Source: Blakeslea trispora
Lineage: Eukaryota; Mucoromycota; Mucoromycetes; Mucorales; Choanephoraceae
DNA: 48,221 nucleotides
Direction: 5' to 3'
Assembly (NCBI GenBank): GCA_025331445.1
Contig: JAIWNE010000168.1
Coordinates: 1-48,221, forward strand
This document shows positions 22,856 through 36,500 of this stretch, one piece after another. The position numbers were made by a program, and so were the translations under genes. The notes beneath the pieces are model-generated. The model was not told the origin of the DNA, did no database searches, and worked only from the letters and a program-made list of their open reading frames with translations. Position 1 is the first letter of the stretch, and the number at the start of each line of letters is the position of its first letter.

Positions 22856-24748
22856 AAAGACAAGAAAGCCAGTGCCACCAGCAAAGTTTAAAACTTACTT
22901 GGTACCAAAGGATCAGAAAGATGTTCCTTGTGGAGTACTCAACGTACCTGCTGCTCAATGGACATGTGCAAGTAAGGTTGTTAGTGCCTTAGACACCCAG
23001 ATCATCCAAACAAAGAGTTTTCAGGATATCTATTCGCTTATTCTTCTCGCACTATCCAGTCTATCAAAATCATCCGAGATCAGTTCAATAAGACTTTTTG
23101 CAAAGAAGTGTAAAGATTATGCTTCGAATCTGAATTACAAACAAGAATGCAAAACTAGTTATGAGATCAAGAAAACCCAGTTGGCCGATTTGGAAATTGA
23201 GCGCAAAATACTTAACCTTGCTCAAAAGGGAATGCATAGTGCAATCGGAATAGCAGACTGCTCAATCAACAAAGTGACAAAAAGAACCCTCTTGGCTCTA
23301 GATGGTAAAACATTGATGTTGCATAAATTTTCCTCTGTATAGAACTCAGCATGAAATTAGAAGACAGCTCTATAGATATAGGAGAAAGAGGTAAAGACAA
23401 TGAAAGAGAAGAAGATGAAGAAGGGTATGGAGAAGAACAAGGGGAAGAAGAAGAAGGATATGAAGAAACAGACGAGGAGAGCAGTGATGGCAACGACGAA
23501 AACATTTGGCTTGAGGTAATTTCAAAAATCGTTCATGCAAACACTAATGACTTTTTAATTCAGATACTTAACTCTCGTAAAAGATCAGTACTAGATCAAC
23601 CCTCCTCTTCACAGTACACCCCAGAAAAGCCTAAATTGACATTAGACGTGATAAGCAAATTAATACCATCATGTAACCTGGCATTATCATGCGTCCCCCT
23701 ATCAAAGATACCTGCTTCTTTATTCAATATATACCAACAACATCGAAATGACCAGTTTAATCTCAAAAGTCTTCGGGGTGAACCCATCTTACACGACAAA
23801 ATGATTAAACTACTTGATGTAGAGGACAATGAAAGCAACAGGGCAAATTTTGCTTTTGAGCTGTGGAAAAATGAGAAAGAAGCACGCGATGCAAATGAGA
23901 AAAATCTGGAACTGTACAAAATGTTCAGTCTCTGCTTGACTGATTTTTGGGTTATTTGCTTTCAGGATGACTTTCGTAAGGATCACGAACGCTCATTCTG
24001 GGTTGAGCGTATCGTACCTCTATTCAAATATCTTGGAGCCAGTGATCAAGTTGTATTTTCATGGTAAGTGAAACTTATCAAACATAATAATGTCTTGACA
24101 GTATTCTCCTGACGGACCTGCAGGTGCGAGGATTATGCCCAGTCAAATCAAGAAAACCAAAGGGATCCTGGCATCTGGTTAAATACCAAAAACAACATCT
24201 TTTCAGATGGCATAGGTAGAATGAACATGCATGAAGAGAGAATATTTATGGAATCATCTTCAAACTTTCAAACGGAAGACTTTGAACATAGTATTGGTGA
24301 TACATACAAAATAGTCGAATCAATGCCTTCTAGTTTGAATACAATGCTGCGTCAGAAGCAAGATTGTAAACTCTCTTCCGTTCTTAACATAGCTGTCTAT
24401 GGCATCCAATGTATCAAAAGCAAGTTGACCCTTATGAAGATCACTTTAGATCCTCATTCGGATCGCTTTCAAATTGTTGAGCTAAGAAATGCTAGTATTC
24501 CTACAGCCTGGGCGCAAAGAACTAGTATGATCCGGGTATTTGAGCTTCTAGTCTGCTTACATGTAAGCAAGTATTTTCTCTCCCTTCTTTATCTTCACTC
24601 ACTCTTGGGTATTGGATAGAACGAATTAAAGGAACAGCGTTTGTTGGATGATTTGTTGGTTCGTCAACAAAACCAAATTATACCTGTTGATGCCAGTGAA
24701 TCTCTTAGATATATGCTTCAACATGCCCGCCATACCAGACATGAATGA
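22842..24748 (+). CDS. Lineage-specific hypothetical protein (Mucoromycota-type)
   Basis: Four exons, 22842-23304, 23343-24063, 24124-24562 and 24620-24748, give 583 residues with all phases consistent. The first intron is only 38 nt. The protein has a Lys/Pro-rich N-terminus, an acidic tract (residues about 165-205), and a C-terminal domain. That domain contains DHERSFWVERIVPLFKYLG, SWWCED, DGIGRM, EERIFMESS, DTYKI, GIQCIKSKLTL and VELRNASIPTAW. From memory this C-terminal pattern belongs to a large family restricted to Mucoromycota, with no established function. The spaced Asp/Glu residues recall nuclease-like folds, but that is speculation. The truncated Tc1 element ends about 14 bp before the start, so an original upstream exon or promoter may have been lost. 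Confidence 0.7.
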
Positions 24749-26180
24749 AAAAAAATTTGCTCATCAAACAGCTACTTATACCTCTGTTGTTTGATTGTTT
24801 TTTTTCTACTATTTCATATATAACTATACTAAATAAACCTATAAAGATGAAGTCGGGTACTATTGGAATCCTAATAAGAGCGTTATACTCGGCCTCATGC
24901 CTGTCGTATACTCTCTATAGTTCTTCTGTTCCACTTCAACCTTCTTTCTTTTATTTGGATGTGCCTTTCTACTCTAGAGAATACATTGGTGTATTGGATT
25001 TTACTTATGACTATACTACTAAGTTCTTACGTACAATGAATCAGTTTGCGTCTATCGGATCAAATCCTATAGGCTTCCAACCTTTACTCTCCAATTACTT
25101 CTATACTCGGATAGTTTACCCTCCAACAAAAATATGGATCTGCCATCACTCCCTCTCAGCAATTGTATCACTAATCCATTGGAACAGGCGAATCTTTGAT
25201 AGGCTCCAAAAATCTCTCTATCCAGATCATGTTGTACATTGCCAATCTACCTTTCATGAAGGATAAATCAGATTCACTCCAGGCTCAATTCTTATCGCGC
25301 TCCTTTTTCGTTTACTCCCTCACATCTGTCTTTCTTCAAACAACTCTCCTTGCAATACAGATGTATCACTGTTTGATTATGCCTGAAACAATAGATGACC
25401 TTCTCTCCTTCCTTTTCAGCCTTCCTCCCACCCATGACATACTTTTCTTCCATAATGTTGTTCCTTGAACTATCCGCTGGCCTGTCATATGCATGATCCT
25501 CTACGAACTTGAATATCCAACACTCTAAGATTCTGCCTTCTCTGCCCAACTATCTAGGGCAAAGACTCCTTGTTTGTTTCTCCTCTTTTCAATCTACTTG
25601 ATTTCTTAACATCTAGCCCATTCAACTAACCATTCTTTTTTGCCTTTTATTCCAGAAGGGCTTTACACTTTCTCTTTCATTCCAATCTGTCCCGGGCAAT
25701 TTCGTCTATATAGATTGTGTGCCCAATTGGGCAATTTTTTGTAAATATAAAATTTATGTTTAATCGTACTGTTGTTTAAATAACAATTTGTCGGAGCTTC
25801 GTGTAATTATGTACAGATAAAGCAGTAGTAACAAAGTCATAGAGAGGATCGTATTTAGTTTCAAATTAATAAAAAACATTTTCTCGCAATTCTTTGTTAC
25901 TTTCCGGGGCTTTCTCCTATTTTTTTTTCTATTGGCTTATATTATTCATAAATTATATTTTCATATTTAGAAGTAATCAATAAAAATAATATGTGGTTTC
26001 GATTGGCTCAAGAGTTTACCGAAACCCAGAAAAGTGATTGATATAAAAATAACTTTAACGCACAAGAAAAAAAAAATTCGCACTCAACAGTTCATCTAAA
26101 CTAAAAGAAAAAAATCAACAAAGGGCCGGTCCTTTCTCCTTTTTTTTCTCTTTCTTGTTCTTTAAATCATCCAAGAGATA
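24749..26180. other. Intergenic upstream of the chitin synthase
   Basis: A 173-codon plus-strand frame at 24745-25266 overlaps the previous stop and has no domain; I treat it as unsupported. A 14-bp palindrome TGCCCAATTGGGCA sits at 25720-25733 and GGGCAATTT is directly repeated at 25694-25702 and 25729-25737. The last 150 bp are pyrimidine-rich leader-like sequence. Confidence 0.45.
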
Positions 26181-29100
26181 ATGCAAGAAGAGTCTCGCAC
26201 AGACTTGGCTTCTCTCTATGTGTCTGGGGCTGTTCCGCCTACAGAAGGAGCCATATCCAATCTGTTATCAAACAGATACAAACGCAATCTGCCATATACC
26301 CAGTTGGGATATTCTAATCTCGTAGTCATCAATCCTTACCAACCTTTAGAAATCCTGAACGACGCTACACTTCAATCGTATGCGCAAACAGGCTACAAGG
26401 ATTTAAGTGAACAAAAACCTTCTTTGCAGCCACACATTTATGAATTAGCCACTCGAGTTTATTTTCATATGCGACGTACAGGAGAAGATCAAAGTGTTAT
26501 CCTTAGGTATTTTAGAATAAAATAGACTCTATTCAAACGCACTTAATTTAAACAAACAAATAGTGGTATCACAGGATCTGGCAAAAGTACAACTCGCACT
26601 CACTTTCTGTCTGAACTTTTGCACCTATCTACACACAACAAAAAGGAAACCAAACTGAGTACACAAGTCCAGAACGCACTCATCGTTATTGAAGCTTTTG
26701 GTCATGCTCGTGCTACTCAAAATGCTTCGGCTTCTAAGTTTGGCATGTTTCAAGAGATCCAGTTTAACGAGCGGGGCCGTATTTTGGGCACAAAGACACT
26801 GACTTATCAGTTTGACAAATCGCGCGTAACACATGTGCCGCAAAATGAACGATCATTCCATATCTTTTATTATCTTCTAGCCGGAACAACTATTGACGAA
26901 AAGAATGCATTACACATAAATTTCAAACCTGAATACTTCAACTATCTTGCTCAATCGGGCTGTATTACTGCACCTAACTGGAACGATGAAATCAAGTTTA
27001 GTGAACTCAAAAGCGCTCTCAAGTTGTGTGGATTCAAAGCCAAGAATGTAACGCAGATCTTCCAATTGCTCGCCGCTATTTTGCACATCGGTAATTTGCA
27101 ATTTACAGAAAACACAGATACTTTAGCACAGGAAGCCTGTGTGGTCAAGAACAGAGATGTCTTGGACATCGTTGCTATCATGTTGGGTGTATCTCCATCA
27201 AGATTGGAAACTTGTTTGACCTACAAATTGAAGCTTATCGGCAAGGAAGTTTGCACTATGTTTTTGAACCCACAGACAGCTGCGGATCAACGTGATGATC
27301 TTGCACGAGCACTCTACAATGTTTTGTTCTTATGGATCGTCGAAACAATTAATAGAAAGATTTGTTACTCTGGAACTGAAGAACCAGCCAATGTTGTCGG
27401 TATTATGGACCAGTTCGGTTTTCAAAACTTTCCTACCAATGGATTTCAAGAGTTTTGTGTCAACTTAGCCAACGAGCGAATTCATCAATTCTTGATCACA
27501 GAACAGTTTGACAACAACCATGGTCTTAATGCTGTTATGGTTCGTGATGGCGTTCCCTTACCTACTCTTAATATCTCTGATAGCTCTCCTTGCTTGGAGC
27601 TCTTGTTGGGTAAAGACAAGAAACAGCTTATTGAAGATGCTAGTAGCAAGAAAGAAGTAAACAAGTCATCTTCTTTGGGGCTTGGCGGTATGGTTGGATT
27701 GATGGATCGCGATACAGCTAAACTTCAAAGTGGTGCTACTGATGCTAGTAACGCCAACCTTTTGGCCTCTTTGCAACGTCAATTTTCTAATCATCCTGCC
27801 TTGTCTCGTGGCTCCAATGCATACGCTTTTGGCATCAACCATTACTCTGGTACTACTCAATACTCTGTTGATATGTTTTTGGAGAAAAACTTGGATGATT
27901 TGTCTGCCGACTTTGTCAATCTGTTGAGAGATAGTAGTTCAAACACCTTTATATCTTCTTTGTTTGAAGGTACCGCAATGGCTATTGAGTCTCACCCTAA
28001 GGATGTTCGTACTGTCGTTAAGGCTCAGCTCACCAGTAAGCCTACCCGTGGTCCATCTATGAGAAGAAGAACTACCAAGCGTAGACCTAATGCCGACAAG
28101 GCTGCTAACCCACCTTTGCCTGATGCAAGTGGCGCAAACAAAGAGGATGATGAATTAACCAAGCAGATCAAACAAGCAGAAGAAGCCTATGAAAACATGC
28201 AGCAGATGACTGTCCTTGATCAGTTGTATGTCACATTAAGAGATATCACTTTCTCTATGCAAGATACAAAAATTTATAATGTCATTCACCTCCGTCCAAA
28301 TGATATTCAAGTACCCGAGTATGATCACAACCGTATCAAAACTCAGATTCATACATTCTTAATTCCAGAGCTGGTTGTGCGCCAACAATACGAATATGCA
28401 AACTACTACACTTTTGGCGAGTTTGTGCTGCGATATGAGTCTTTCATTAACTCTCTTCAGCTAGACGACTCTCTCATCTCAGACAAGGAAAAGATTGAGC
28501 GTGCATCAGCCATTATGAACTGGAACTCCTCTACTGTTTTTGTTGGCCATGAAATGGTGTGGCTGAAATATGAAGTTTGGAAAGAATTAGAAGATGGGCT
28601 CCGCCTGGCCGAAAAAGAAGAAAGAATGCGTACAAAAGCAGGAGACCTTGATGCTAGTCAAGCTGACTCAAAAGATCTCGGAAGCCATGCAGGTGGATAT
28701 CCTGCTCAAGGACAATACATGCTGTCTGATAATTACAATTATGGAGAAGACGATATGCATCAGCATTTGGCTCATCCTGGCGGACACATGTTTGAAGATA
28801 ATGCTAGCTTCAACTACAGTGAAGACAAGCGTGAAGTAGATGGAAGTCAATGGGGTGATGAATCCGAATGGGGTATCAATGGTCTATCTGAAGGGTAAGC
28901 ATGATGCAACATCACTACAAAAAAAACAAATATAAACAAACAGCCTAACATGTCATAAATTCATCTAGATTTGGTCCTAACATGGATATGAGTAAAATGA
29001 TTGAAGACATTCAAGCCCCCAAGTTTGAAAATATTGAAGAAGTCCCTATTACTGCTATTCGTCGATGGTGGGTTCGTTTCGTCTGGCTCTGTACTTTCTG

Positions 29101-32100
29101 GATTCCATCTTTCTTGCTTAGCTGGATCGGTAAGATGAAGCGATCTGATATTCAAATGGCATGGCGTGAGAAGGTGACTATCTGTATGATCATTGCTTTC
29201 TTTTCTGCTGTCGTACTCTTCTTAATTCTTGGCCTTGGTGAAGTCATTTGTCCCGGTACAAAAACAATGTATTCTACAGCTGATGTCAGTGCTCACAATG
29301 TTAACAATGACAACTATATGAGTGTTCGTGGCGTCGTATATGATATGACTAAATTTGCGAAAAACAAGCATGGTAGTGGAGGATATCAATCTACTGAGGA
29401 AGAAATGACATCTCTTGCTGGTAAAGATGTTACTGGCTCTTTCCCTCCTCCTTTGACTACTGCTTGCTCTGGCCTCGTTAATGCCCCTACTGTCAAGTTG
29501 ATAGCCAATGCAAGTATAGCTCCTCAAACTACTTTTGTTCACTTTTCCGGCGATCAAGCACTTGTTTCCACCATGTCTCAAATGGTAAACCCATACTGGT
29601 TCTGGGAAACATTCTTGCCAAAGATGCAAGACTTGAAGAAGGGTACATTGGTACACTCGATATCTGATTTGAAGGCTGATGCAGACGGTTGGGGCCGTAA
29701 TGTATTGGCTATCAACAACAAAGTGTATGACATTCAAGATTACGTGTACACAGCATCTGTTTATGGTGGTACCAACGCTGAATATAATTTCTTTAATGAA
29801 GTCATTATTGACTTGTTCAACAACTACAAAGGAACTGATGCCAGTAAGACATGGAGCACTTACAAGAATAGAATGACTGCTGAGCAGCAAGAAGCTAACA
29901 TGGCATGTCTTGACAATTATTTTATGATTGGTGATCTTGATCCTCGCGATTCAGCCACGTGTTTGTTTAGTAACTATCTCTTACTTGCTTTGGCTTGTTT
30001 GATGGTGAGTGTTACAGTAGTCAAGTTTATAGCCGCTTTGCAGTTTGGCAGTGCTCCTACACCTGAAGATCATGATAAGTTTGTTATTTGTCAAGTTCCT
30101 TGTTATACAGAAGATGAACAATCACTTAGAAGAACAATTGACTCGCTTACTACTCTGAAATATGATGACAAGCGCAAACTGCTCTTCTTAATTGCTGACG
30201 GTATGGTTATGGGTAGTGGTAACGATCGTCCTACTCCACGTATTGTATTGGATATTCTTGGCTATGATACCAAGATTGATCCTGAGCCTCTTATGTTCAA
30301 ATCTATTGGTGAAGGCTCCAAGCAACTCAATTATGGTAAAGTCTATTCCGGCCTTTATGAATGTGAAGGACATGTTGTGCCTTATATTGTAGTCGCAAAG
30401 GTTGGCAAGGCTTCAGAGCGCGCTAAGCCCGGTAACCGTGGTAAGCGTGACTCACAAATGATTTTGATGAACTTCTTGAATCGTGTTCACTTTGACTCTG
30501 AAATGACCCCATTGGAGCTTGAAATGTATCATCAGATCAAGAATGTTATTGGTGTTAACCCTTCGTTTTACGAGTACATTCTTATGGTTGATTCAGATAC
30601 CGAAGTTATGGATTACTCTTTGAACTACTTAATTTCTTCTATGCTTCATGATGGTCGCATCATTGCTATCTGTGGTGAAACAGCCTTGGCTAATGAAAAT
30701 CAATCATGGACTACAATGATTCAAGTATATGAATACTATATATCTCACTATCTTTCCAAAGCTTTTGAATCCTTGTTTGGTTCAGTCACCTGTTTGCCCG
30801 GTTGTTTCTGTATGTATCGTATTAGAACACCCGTCAAGAACGAACCTCTCATTATCTCTCCTCATGTCGTACATGATTATGCCGAAAACCATGTTGACAC
30901 ATTACATAAGAAGAACTTGCTCTCACTTGGTGAAGATCGTTATCTAACTACTTTGATGATGAAGTATTTCCCTCAATACAAAATGAAGTTTACTCCTTAT
31001 GCTATGTGTAAGACAGTTGCTCCTGACAAATGGCGTGTGCTCTTATCTCAACGTCGTCGTTGGATTAACTCTACTATTCACAACCTATGTGAGGTAGCTA
31101 TGTTGCCTGACCTATGTGGTTTCTGTTGTTTCTCTATGCGTTTTGTTGTACTGGTTGATCTGATTGGTACCTTGACCTTACCTGTCTCCTTTGCCTATTT
31201 GATTTACTTGATCTATGTTATTGCTTCTCACTCAGGTCCTCTTCCGATTCTTGCTCTTGCTATGATTGCTGGTGTTTACGGTCTGCAGATTTTGATTTTC
31301 ATTCTCAAGCGTCAATGGCAGCACATTGGTTGGATGTTCTTCTATATCTTTGCACTCCCCTTCTCGTCTTTCATTTTACCCATCTATTCTTTCTGGCACT
31401 TTGACGATTTCTCATGGGGTAACACTCGTGTTGTTGTTGGCGACTCACAAAGAAAGATTATTGTTACTGACGAAGAAAAGTTCGATGAAAAGATGATCCC
31501 CATGAAGAAATGGAGTGTATATGAACAAGAGCTTTGGGAGATGGGCTCACATGCTTCAGGACAGACAGGTATGACTGGAAACACATATACCAGTTATAAT
31601 AAGGGTGGTATGAGTTCAGGTTATGATGCTCGCAGCCAATACTCTGGTTCTGTCGTAGGTGGTGGTGAATTTGATTACTACCGTGACTCTAAGATTGGTG
31701 AAAAGCCTGGACGCAATACACGACAATCTTATGCTCTTAATGGTGGAGGAGGCTCTGTTGTTGGGTCTGAATATGGAGGTGCTAGCAACATGATTCCTAT
31801 GGGCGACTACAACCGCAGTATGATGGGAACACCATCACCGGGCATGCAAATGCGTCCCATGTCGTATGCTAGTGCCGACTACATGAGTCAAATCCAACCC
31901 ATGATGGGACCCAACATGTATGGCGGCCATATGTCTAATGCATTTGATCCAAACACAATGGGTGCACCTTCACCGGCATTTAACAACAACGCTAGTCGCA
32001 ACAATTCTTTTGATCGTATGAGTACCTTTTCTTCATCGCAAATGATTCCTCAGCAGCAAAATGAATATGATATACCCATGGGCAATGTCAGCCAAGTATC

Positions 32101-32359
32101 CGTTCCACCCATGATGCCTACAGGCTTTCCCTCGGATGAAGAAATCTTAAATGAAATCAAACATATCCTGGCGACAGCTGACTTGATGAGCATTACAAAG
32201 AAGCAAGGTAAGAGGATAAATGAAGCTTAGAATTATTCTGTTTACTAACTTATCATTATAGTTCGTGAACAGCTATCTAGCATTTTCGGTTGCGATATGA
32301 GCTTCAAGAAAGAATTTATTAACACCAGTATAGAACACATCCTTCAAGGACAAATGTAA
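26181..32359 (+). CDS. Chitin synthase with myosin motor-like domain (class V type)
   Basis: Family-2 glycosyltransferase making chitin from UDP-GlcNAc at the plasma membrane. Four exons, 26181-26506, 26564-28894, 28969-32207 and 32262-32359, give 1,997 residues. Order: myosin-like head (about 20-800) with P-loop GITGSGKSTT; transmembrane pair (about 918-978); cytochrome b5-like domain (about 1000-1045); a further membrane segment (about 1215-1240); chitin synthase core with DSDTEV (about 1425), GEDRYLT (about 1541) and QRRRW (about 1580); three C-terminal membrane helices; a Met/Gly/Ser-rich linker; and a DEK_C domain at the end. In the head, switch I reads ASASKFG and switch II DQFGFQ, both weaker than canonical myosin. 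Polyadenylation signal AATAAA at 32411. Subclass assignment (V or VII) is by architecture. Confidence 0.95.
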
Positions 32360-32505
32360 CTTTAACCCCGTACATAATAACACTATTATCTTCTTTTATA
32401 TCTTTCCTCCAATAAAATAAAAAACGACAGCCTTAGCCTGTTGTTGAGACACAGCTTTATTGAATAGAGGAGGAGTGACAAAAGACGAATACTAGTAATA
32501 CTTGT

Positions 32506-33022
32506 TTAAAACGTGTGTGCACCTACGTCAGCAATCACTGTCTGAGCTTCTTGTAATTCATCAAGGTCGGCATTCTCAGAGTTTTCCTAAAATTGATATA
32601 TAGCTTGGTAAATCAAGCAACACACGAATAATGAAATAGAAAATTACCAATTGGTTTTGCAAGTCTTGATAGGCACTTGCCAATCGCTTTTTTACGTCTG
32701 GAATCATTTGGTGAGTTTCAGCAAGCACTTCTTTCTATTTTCAAAAAAAAAAAAAGTTTATATTAGCTTTCGAGTTCTCTCTCTTTTTATTTTGCTTTAC
32801 CTGCTTTCTAACATCAGCTTCATCAGCGCCTTCTGCAATAAGTTTGTCGATACGGCCTTGTTGCATCTCGGCTTCTTTGGCATAGCCCAAGTGCTCTTTA
32901 TAGATTCTATTGCAAGTTGAGCCTTGGCGTTAGCATGCTTAAGAAAAGAATGCGATCATGTCTTTTTTCTTGCATTACCTCTTGACGACGTTTGTCTTGA
33001 TCTTTAATTGACTGAGAGGCAT
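32506..33022 (-). CDS. TBCA: Tubulin-binding cofactor A
   Basis: A small helical chaperone that captures beta-tubulin intermediates during tubulin folding. It is too fragmented to show as one open frame. Minus-strand exons 32979-33022, 32801-32906, 32648-32734 and 32506-32586 give 105 residues, the usual length. It starts MPLSQLKIKTNVVKR, continues YKEHLGYAKEAEMQQGRID and KQKEVLAETHQMIPDVKKRL, and ends ADVGAHTF. The KIKT..VKR start and the QKEVL.ET..MIPD..KRL helix are family hallmarks. All exon phases close, and the gene is convergent with the chitin synthase 146 bp away. Yeast calls the orthologue RBL2. Confidence 0.88.
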
Positions 33023-33545
33023 GTTGGTTGTACTGAAAGTATAGAAAGGAAAACAAAGTTGCCTTGAGCCAACATAATTCTGTGTTTTGAAAATTCAAGC
33101 TGAGCAATAGTGTTTGTGTTGCTTATAATCAAATTACCTCTTATGCATTTTTTATAAGCTGTTGAAAAGCAACCAAGTGATTTAATATACGGCTATTCGG
33201 TGAAAAAAAGCAAGCAGGGTAGACAGTCTTATATAGAGTTATTTGATGGAAAATGTGTTTTCTGAAACTGAGTGATAAAAATCCTATTGGAATTCACACA
33301 AATGTATACTTTGAACCATAGAATGTTAAATTGACCTCATTGTCATATTGTGTAATGCGGATTATTTATTATGAGCGCTGACAAGTAGATAAAATAAATA
33401 GATAATGATACAGTAATAAGCATATATGAGCAGATAACAAGATGTGTGAACGGGAGAGAGGAAATGGAGGGAAGCATACACAGAGGACAAAGGACTGGAA
33501 AGGCGAGAATGAGAAAGAGGTTAGTTTACAGGAAATCTTTTTGCT
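33023..33545. other. Intergenic between PH-LRR and TBCA genes
   Basis: Holds the TBCA upstream region and the 3' end of the PH-LRR gene. It is AT-rich, with no further gene seen. Confidence 0.45.
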
Positions 33546-36500
33546 TTAAGCTCGATCGTCTGGAGGAAGATAAAGAGCACGATTGAGCCTTCTCAAGACT
33601 TCTTCTTCATTCTGGTCAAATGTAGAGTTTGAAGTAGGATAGGTTTTTGACTGAGCATGGGCATGGTTCGTAAAATGAGCATCAATAAAACCTCCTTGAA
33701 CAAAGTCTTCAGGGTTGCCAAAGTCACTGATAAAACCTGGATCATCTTCAGAGAAGCCATCAATTATGCTTGAGTGCGGGTGAGGCACTAAATAGCTATT
33801 GGTAGGTTCTATACCAAACTCTCTAAAGTAAGAATCTGTGTATTCGGCAGAAGGTGTTAAAGGTGATTGAATTGAAGTGTATTCGTATGAATGAGGTTTG
33901 CTTATCGTAGATGCTGGCTGCTCATAGAAACTATGAGTCTGACCCTGAGCATTGCCTCCACGAATAGACGATGCAACAGATGAGGCGGGAATTGAAGGGG
34001 TAGAATAAGTAGGCATATAGGCCCTTTGTTCTGGATAAGCCGAAGAAAAGGAATGTGTGCTACTAGGATAGTCGGTGCTGACAGTAGATCTACGGTAGTG
34101 GGAATGATGATAGTAAGATGGTGAGCGACTAACATTTCGAGACAAAGAATCTACTACACTGTTGGTGGCACTGCTGGTTGTACTAGCAGCACTGCTGCTT
34201 GGCTGCCTAGAAGGCAAGTGACTACCAACAAGACCACCGTGATTATTACTGAGTGCAGCTACTGATCTATTCTGAAGACGGACTTGGGCAATGGCTAACT
34301 CTTGTGCAGCATTTTGGGCTTGCATCTGAAATTCCATATTTCTAAACGTCTGCTCTTCATATTCTTTCATGTTTTTGCGGACTACCAGCGTCAACGAATG
34401 GATAACACCTTCTAGGTTTTTAAGAGCAAACTCGGATGCTTTACGCTCTTGAACAACGACTTCTAATTCATGCTTTTTTAGTTTCTTTTTGTCACTTGCA
34501 GTAGTATGAATCAGAAAGAATTGAGCTTCATTTTCAGATATGATAAGTTCCTCAATACGGAAGCTAAGGAAGCGAAGTTGGTTGCGAATGTCAATACGAG
34601 GTACAGGAAAGTTGATGACTTGTTTTGCATTTTCCTCAATGGATTTCAGTAAGCTACGATAACCTTCAATTGAGATCTAGAAGAAGAAAGAGAAAAAAGG
34701 AATATTCGTTTGTTAATTCTTTTTTTTTTTGCTTTCTTTTCTTTACACATACACTGTTTTCATCAATGATAATTGACTGTAAAGTTCGGTTCGTCTTCAA
34801 GACTCGAGAAAGAGCAAGCGCACCCGCATCACCCATATTTAGTCCAGATACATCCAAATGCTGAAGATGGTTGTTGTAACGAAGACCTTGCATAGCACGT
34901 ATAATGACATCAGAGACCATAGGTTTATGCTGGTTGGAGGACAAAGAAAGCGTGGGTAATTTATGATGCACCATGCCGATCTCAAGTTCAGTAATGGACG
35001 TATTGCGCTCAAAAAGAGAAGTCATCATGCGCACAGTGTCGTCCGAAATCGACTCGGCATCGCGCATGACGATATCTGACAGATCCAAATGAGCGATTGT
35101 TTGATTGTCTCGAAGACAATCAATGAATTCATGTAAGGTACAATCGTCCCATTCAACACGTGCAAAAGAAATTGATTTGGGTCCTTCGCCTTGCAATATG
35201 GCCGAGTGCAACTTGGGTAGATGCATCACTTCCTTCATAATTGGATTGTTCTCAAGGTTGAGGTGTAAAGTACGGTTACCAGATTGACTGATACTGGTCA
35301 AGATTTCAAATACATGTTTACCATTCAGGTTGCATCCACCCAGATGGAGTGACTCAATGGTCTGAAATGAAGGTGAAAGGATCCATTGACATGCCCGACC
35401 TACCACATCGGAATTCATAGGATGATCACTAAGATCAAGTTCACGAAGATGACCCAATTCAAGTGGAAAGCGATAGAGAACAGAATTCAGTAATCCGAAA
35501 CCGCGCATAAAGAGGTACTCTAGCCGTTTGAAATTGGGAATAAGGCTTTCGATCAAACTGGATTCCAATAAGGGAGGATTAGGCGTTTTACCGATGGAAA
35601 GATCCAGGCTAATGAGCTGATCTGGTGTTTTTGCAAAAAGAGTACTGAGAATGGATTCAATCATATCTTTACTAAGACCGCATTCATTTAGGTAAAGCTC
35701 CTTAATTGACTTTCTGTGCTCTTTTATGCCCTGAATTAATTTCTTCAAATCTGTTTCATGAACAGTATTTTTTCCAAGACAAAGACGACTGACATGAGTA
35801 TTGCCTGAGCGCATCACAGTAGCAATAGCAGAAATGGCTGATGCTTGCTGTACAAGCGAATCAGGAGACAGTTTGCCAATGGAACAGTTGGTGAGATCCA
35901 ATTTACGTAGCAATTGGAGTTTAGTCAACGTTGAATAAATTTCATTTGACAGTAAGTTATCGTCTTTCAATGGGTGATGTTTATCATAAACCCAACCATG
36001 AGTTTGCTGAATTGTCCATATCTCTAAAGCATGTAAAGAGCAATTAGCTAGACAGATTTCTACAAAAACATTCTACGAAAACGCATGTTAATTAGCGTCT
36101 AGACAAACAAACAATTCTGTGTACTTTACATTGGCCTGTAAGATTCTAAAAATAGCAAGTAATTCATATTTCTCATAATGTGGGGGCGTTTGTCCGATTT
36201 CCTTGGGAGGTAAAAGTGTAAATGACTTGACTTTAGGTGGGCCCATGATTGTGAAATTAAAGCGAGATTTATTCATGTTCATGGCCGCACAATAAGCTTG
36301 TAGCGTAACACTAAATCGTCTTGTCTCTTCATCAGCGTCTGAATCTGTCAGCTGACCATCTAGCTCATTCAATATTTGAACAGGAATTACTTGTGTTTGT
36401 TTGATACGTGGAGGCACCCTATCAGTATAAAGCTGACTTGCTGCACCAGGCACTAACGACTCTACACCACGATAAAGATAGCGAATGATATCTTCGCAAA

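Noticed and set aside
24745..25266. Plus-strand frame of 173 codons.
   Set aside because: It overlaps the previous stop, has no domain, and has no better support than shadows on the other strand.
29222..29890. A 222-codon minus-strand frame inside the chitin synthase.
   Set aside because: It is antisense to a well-supported coding exon and has no recognisable domain.
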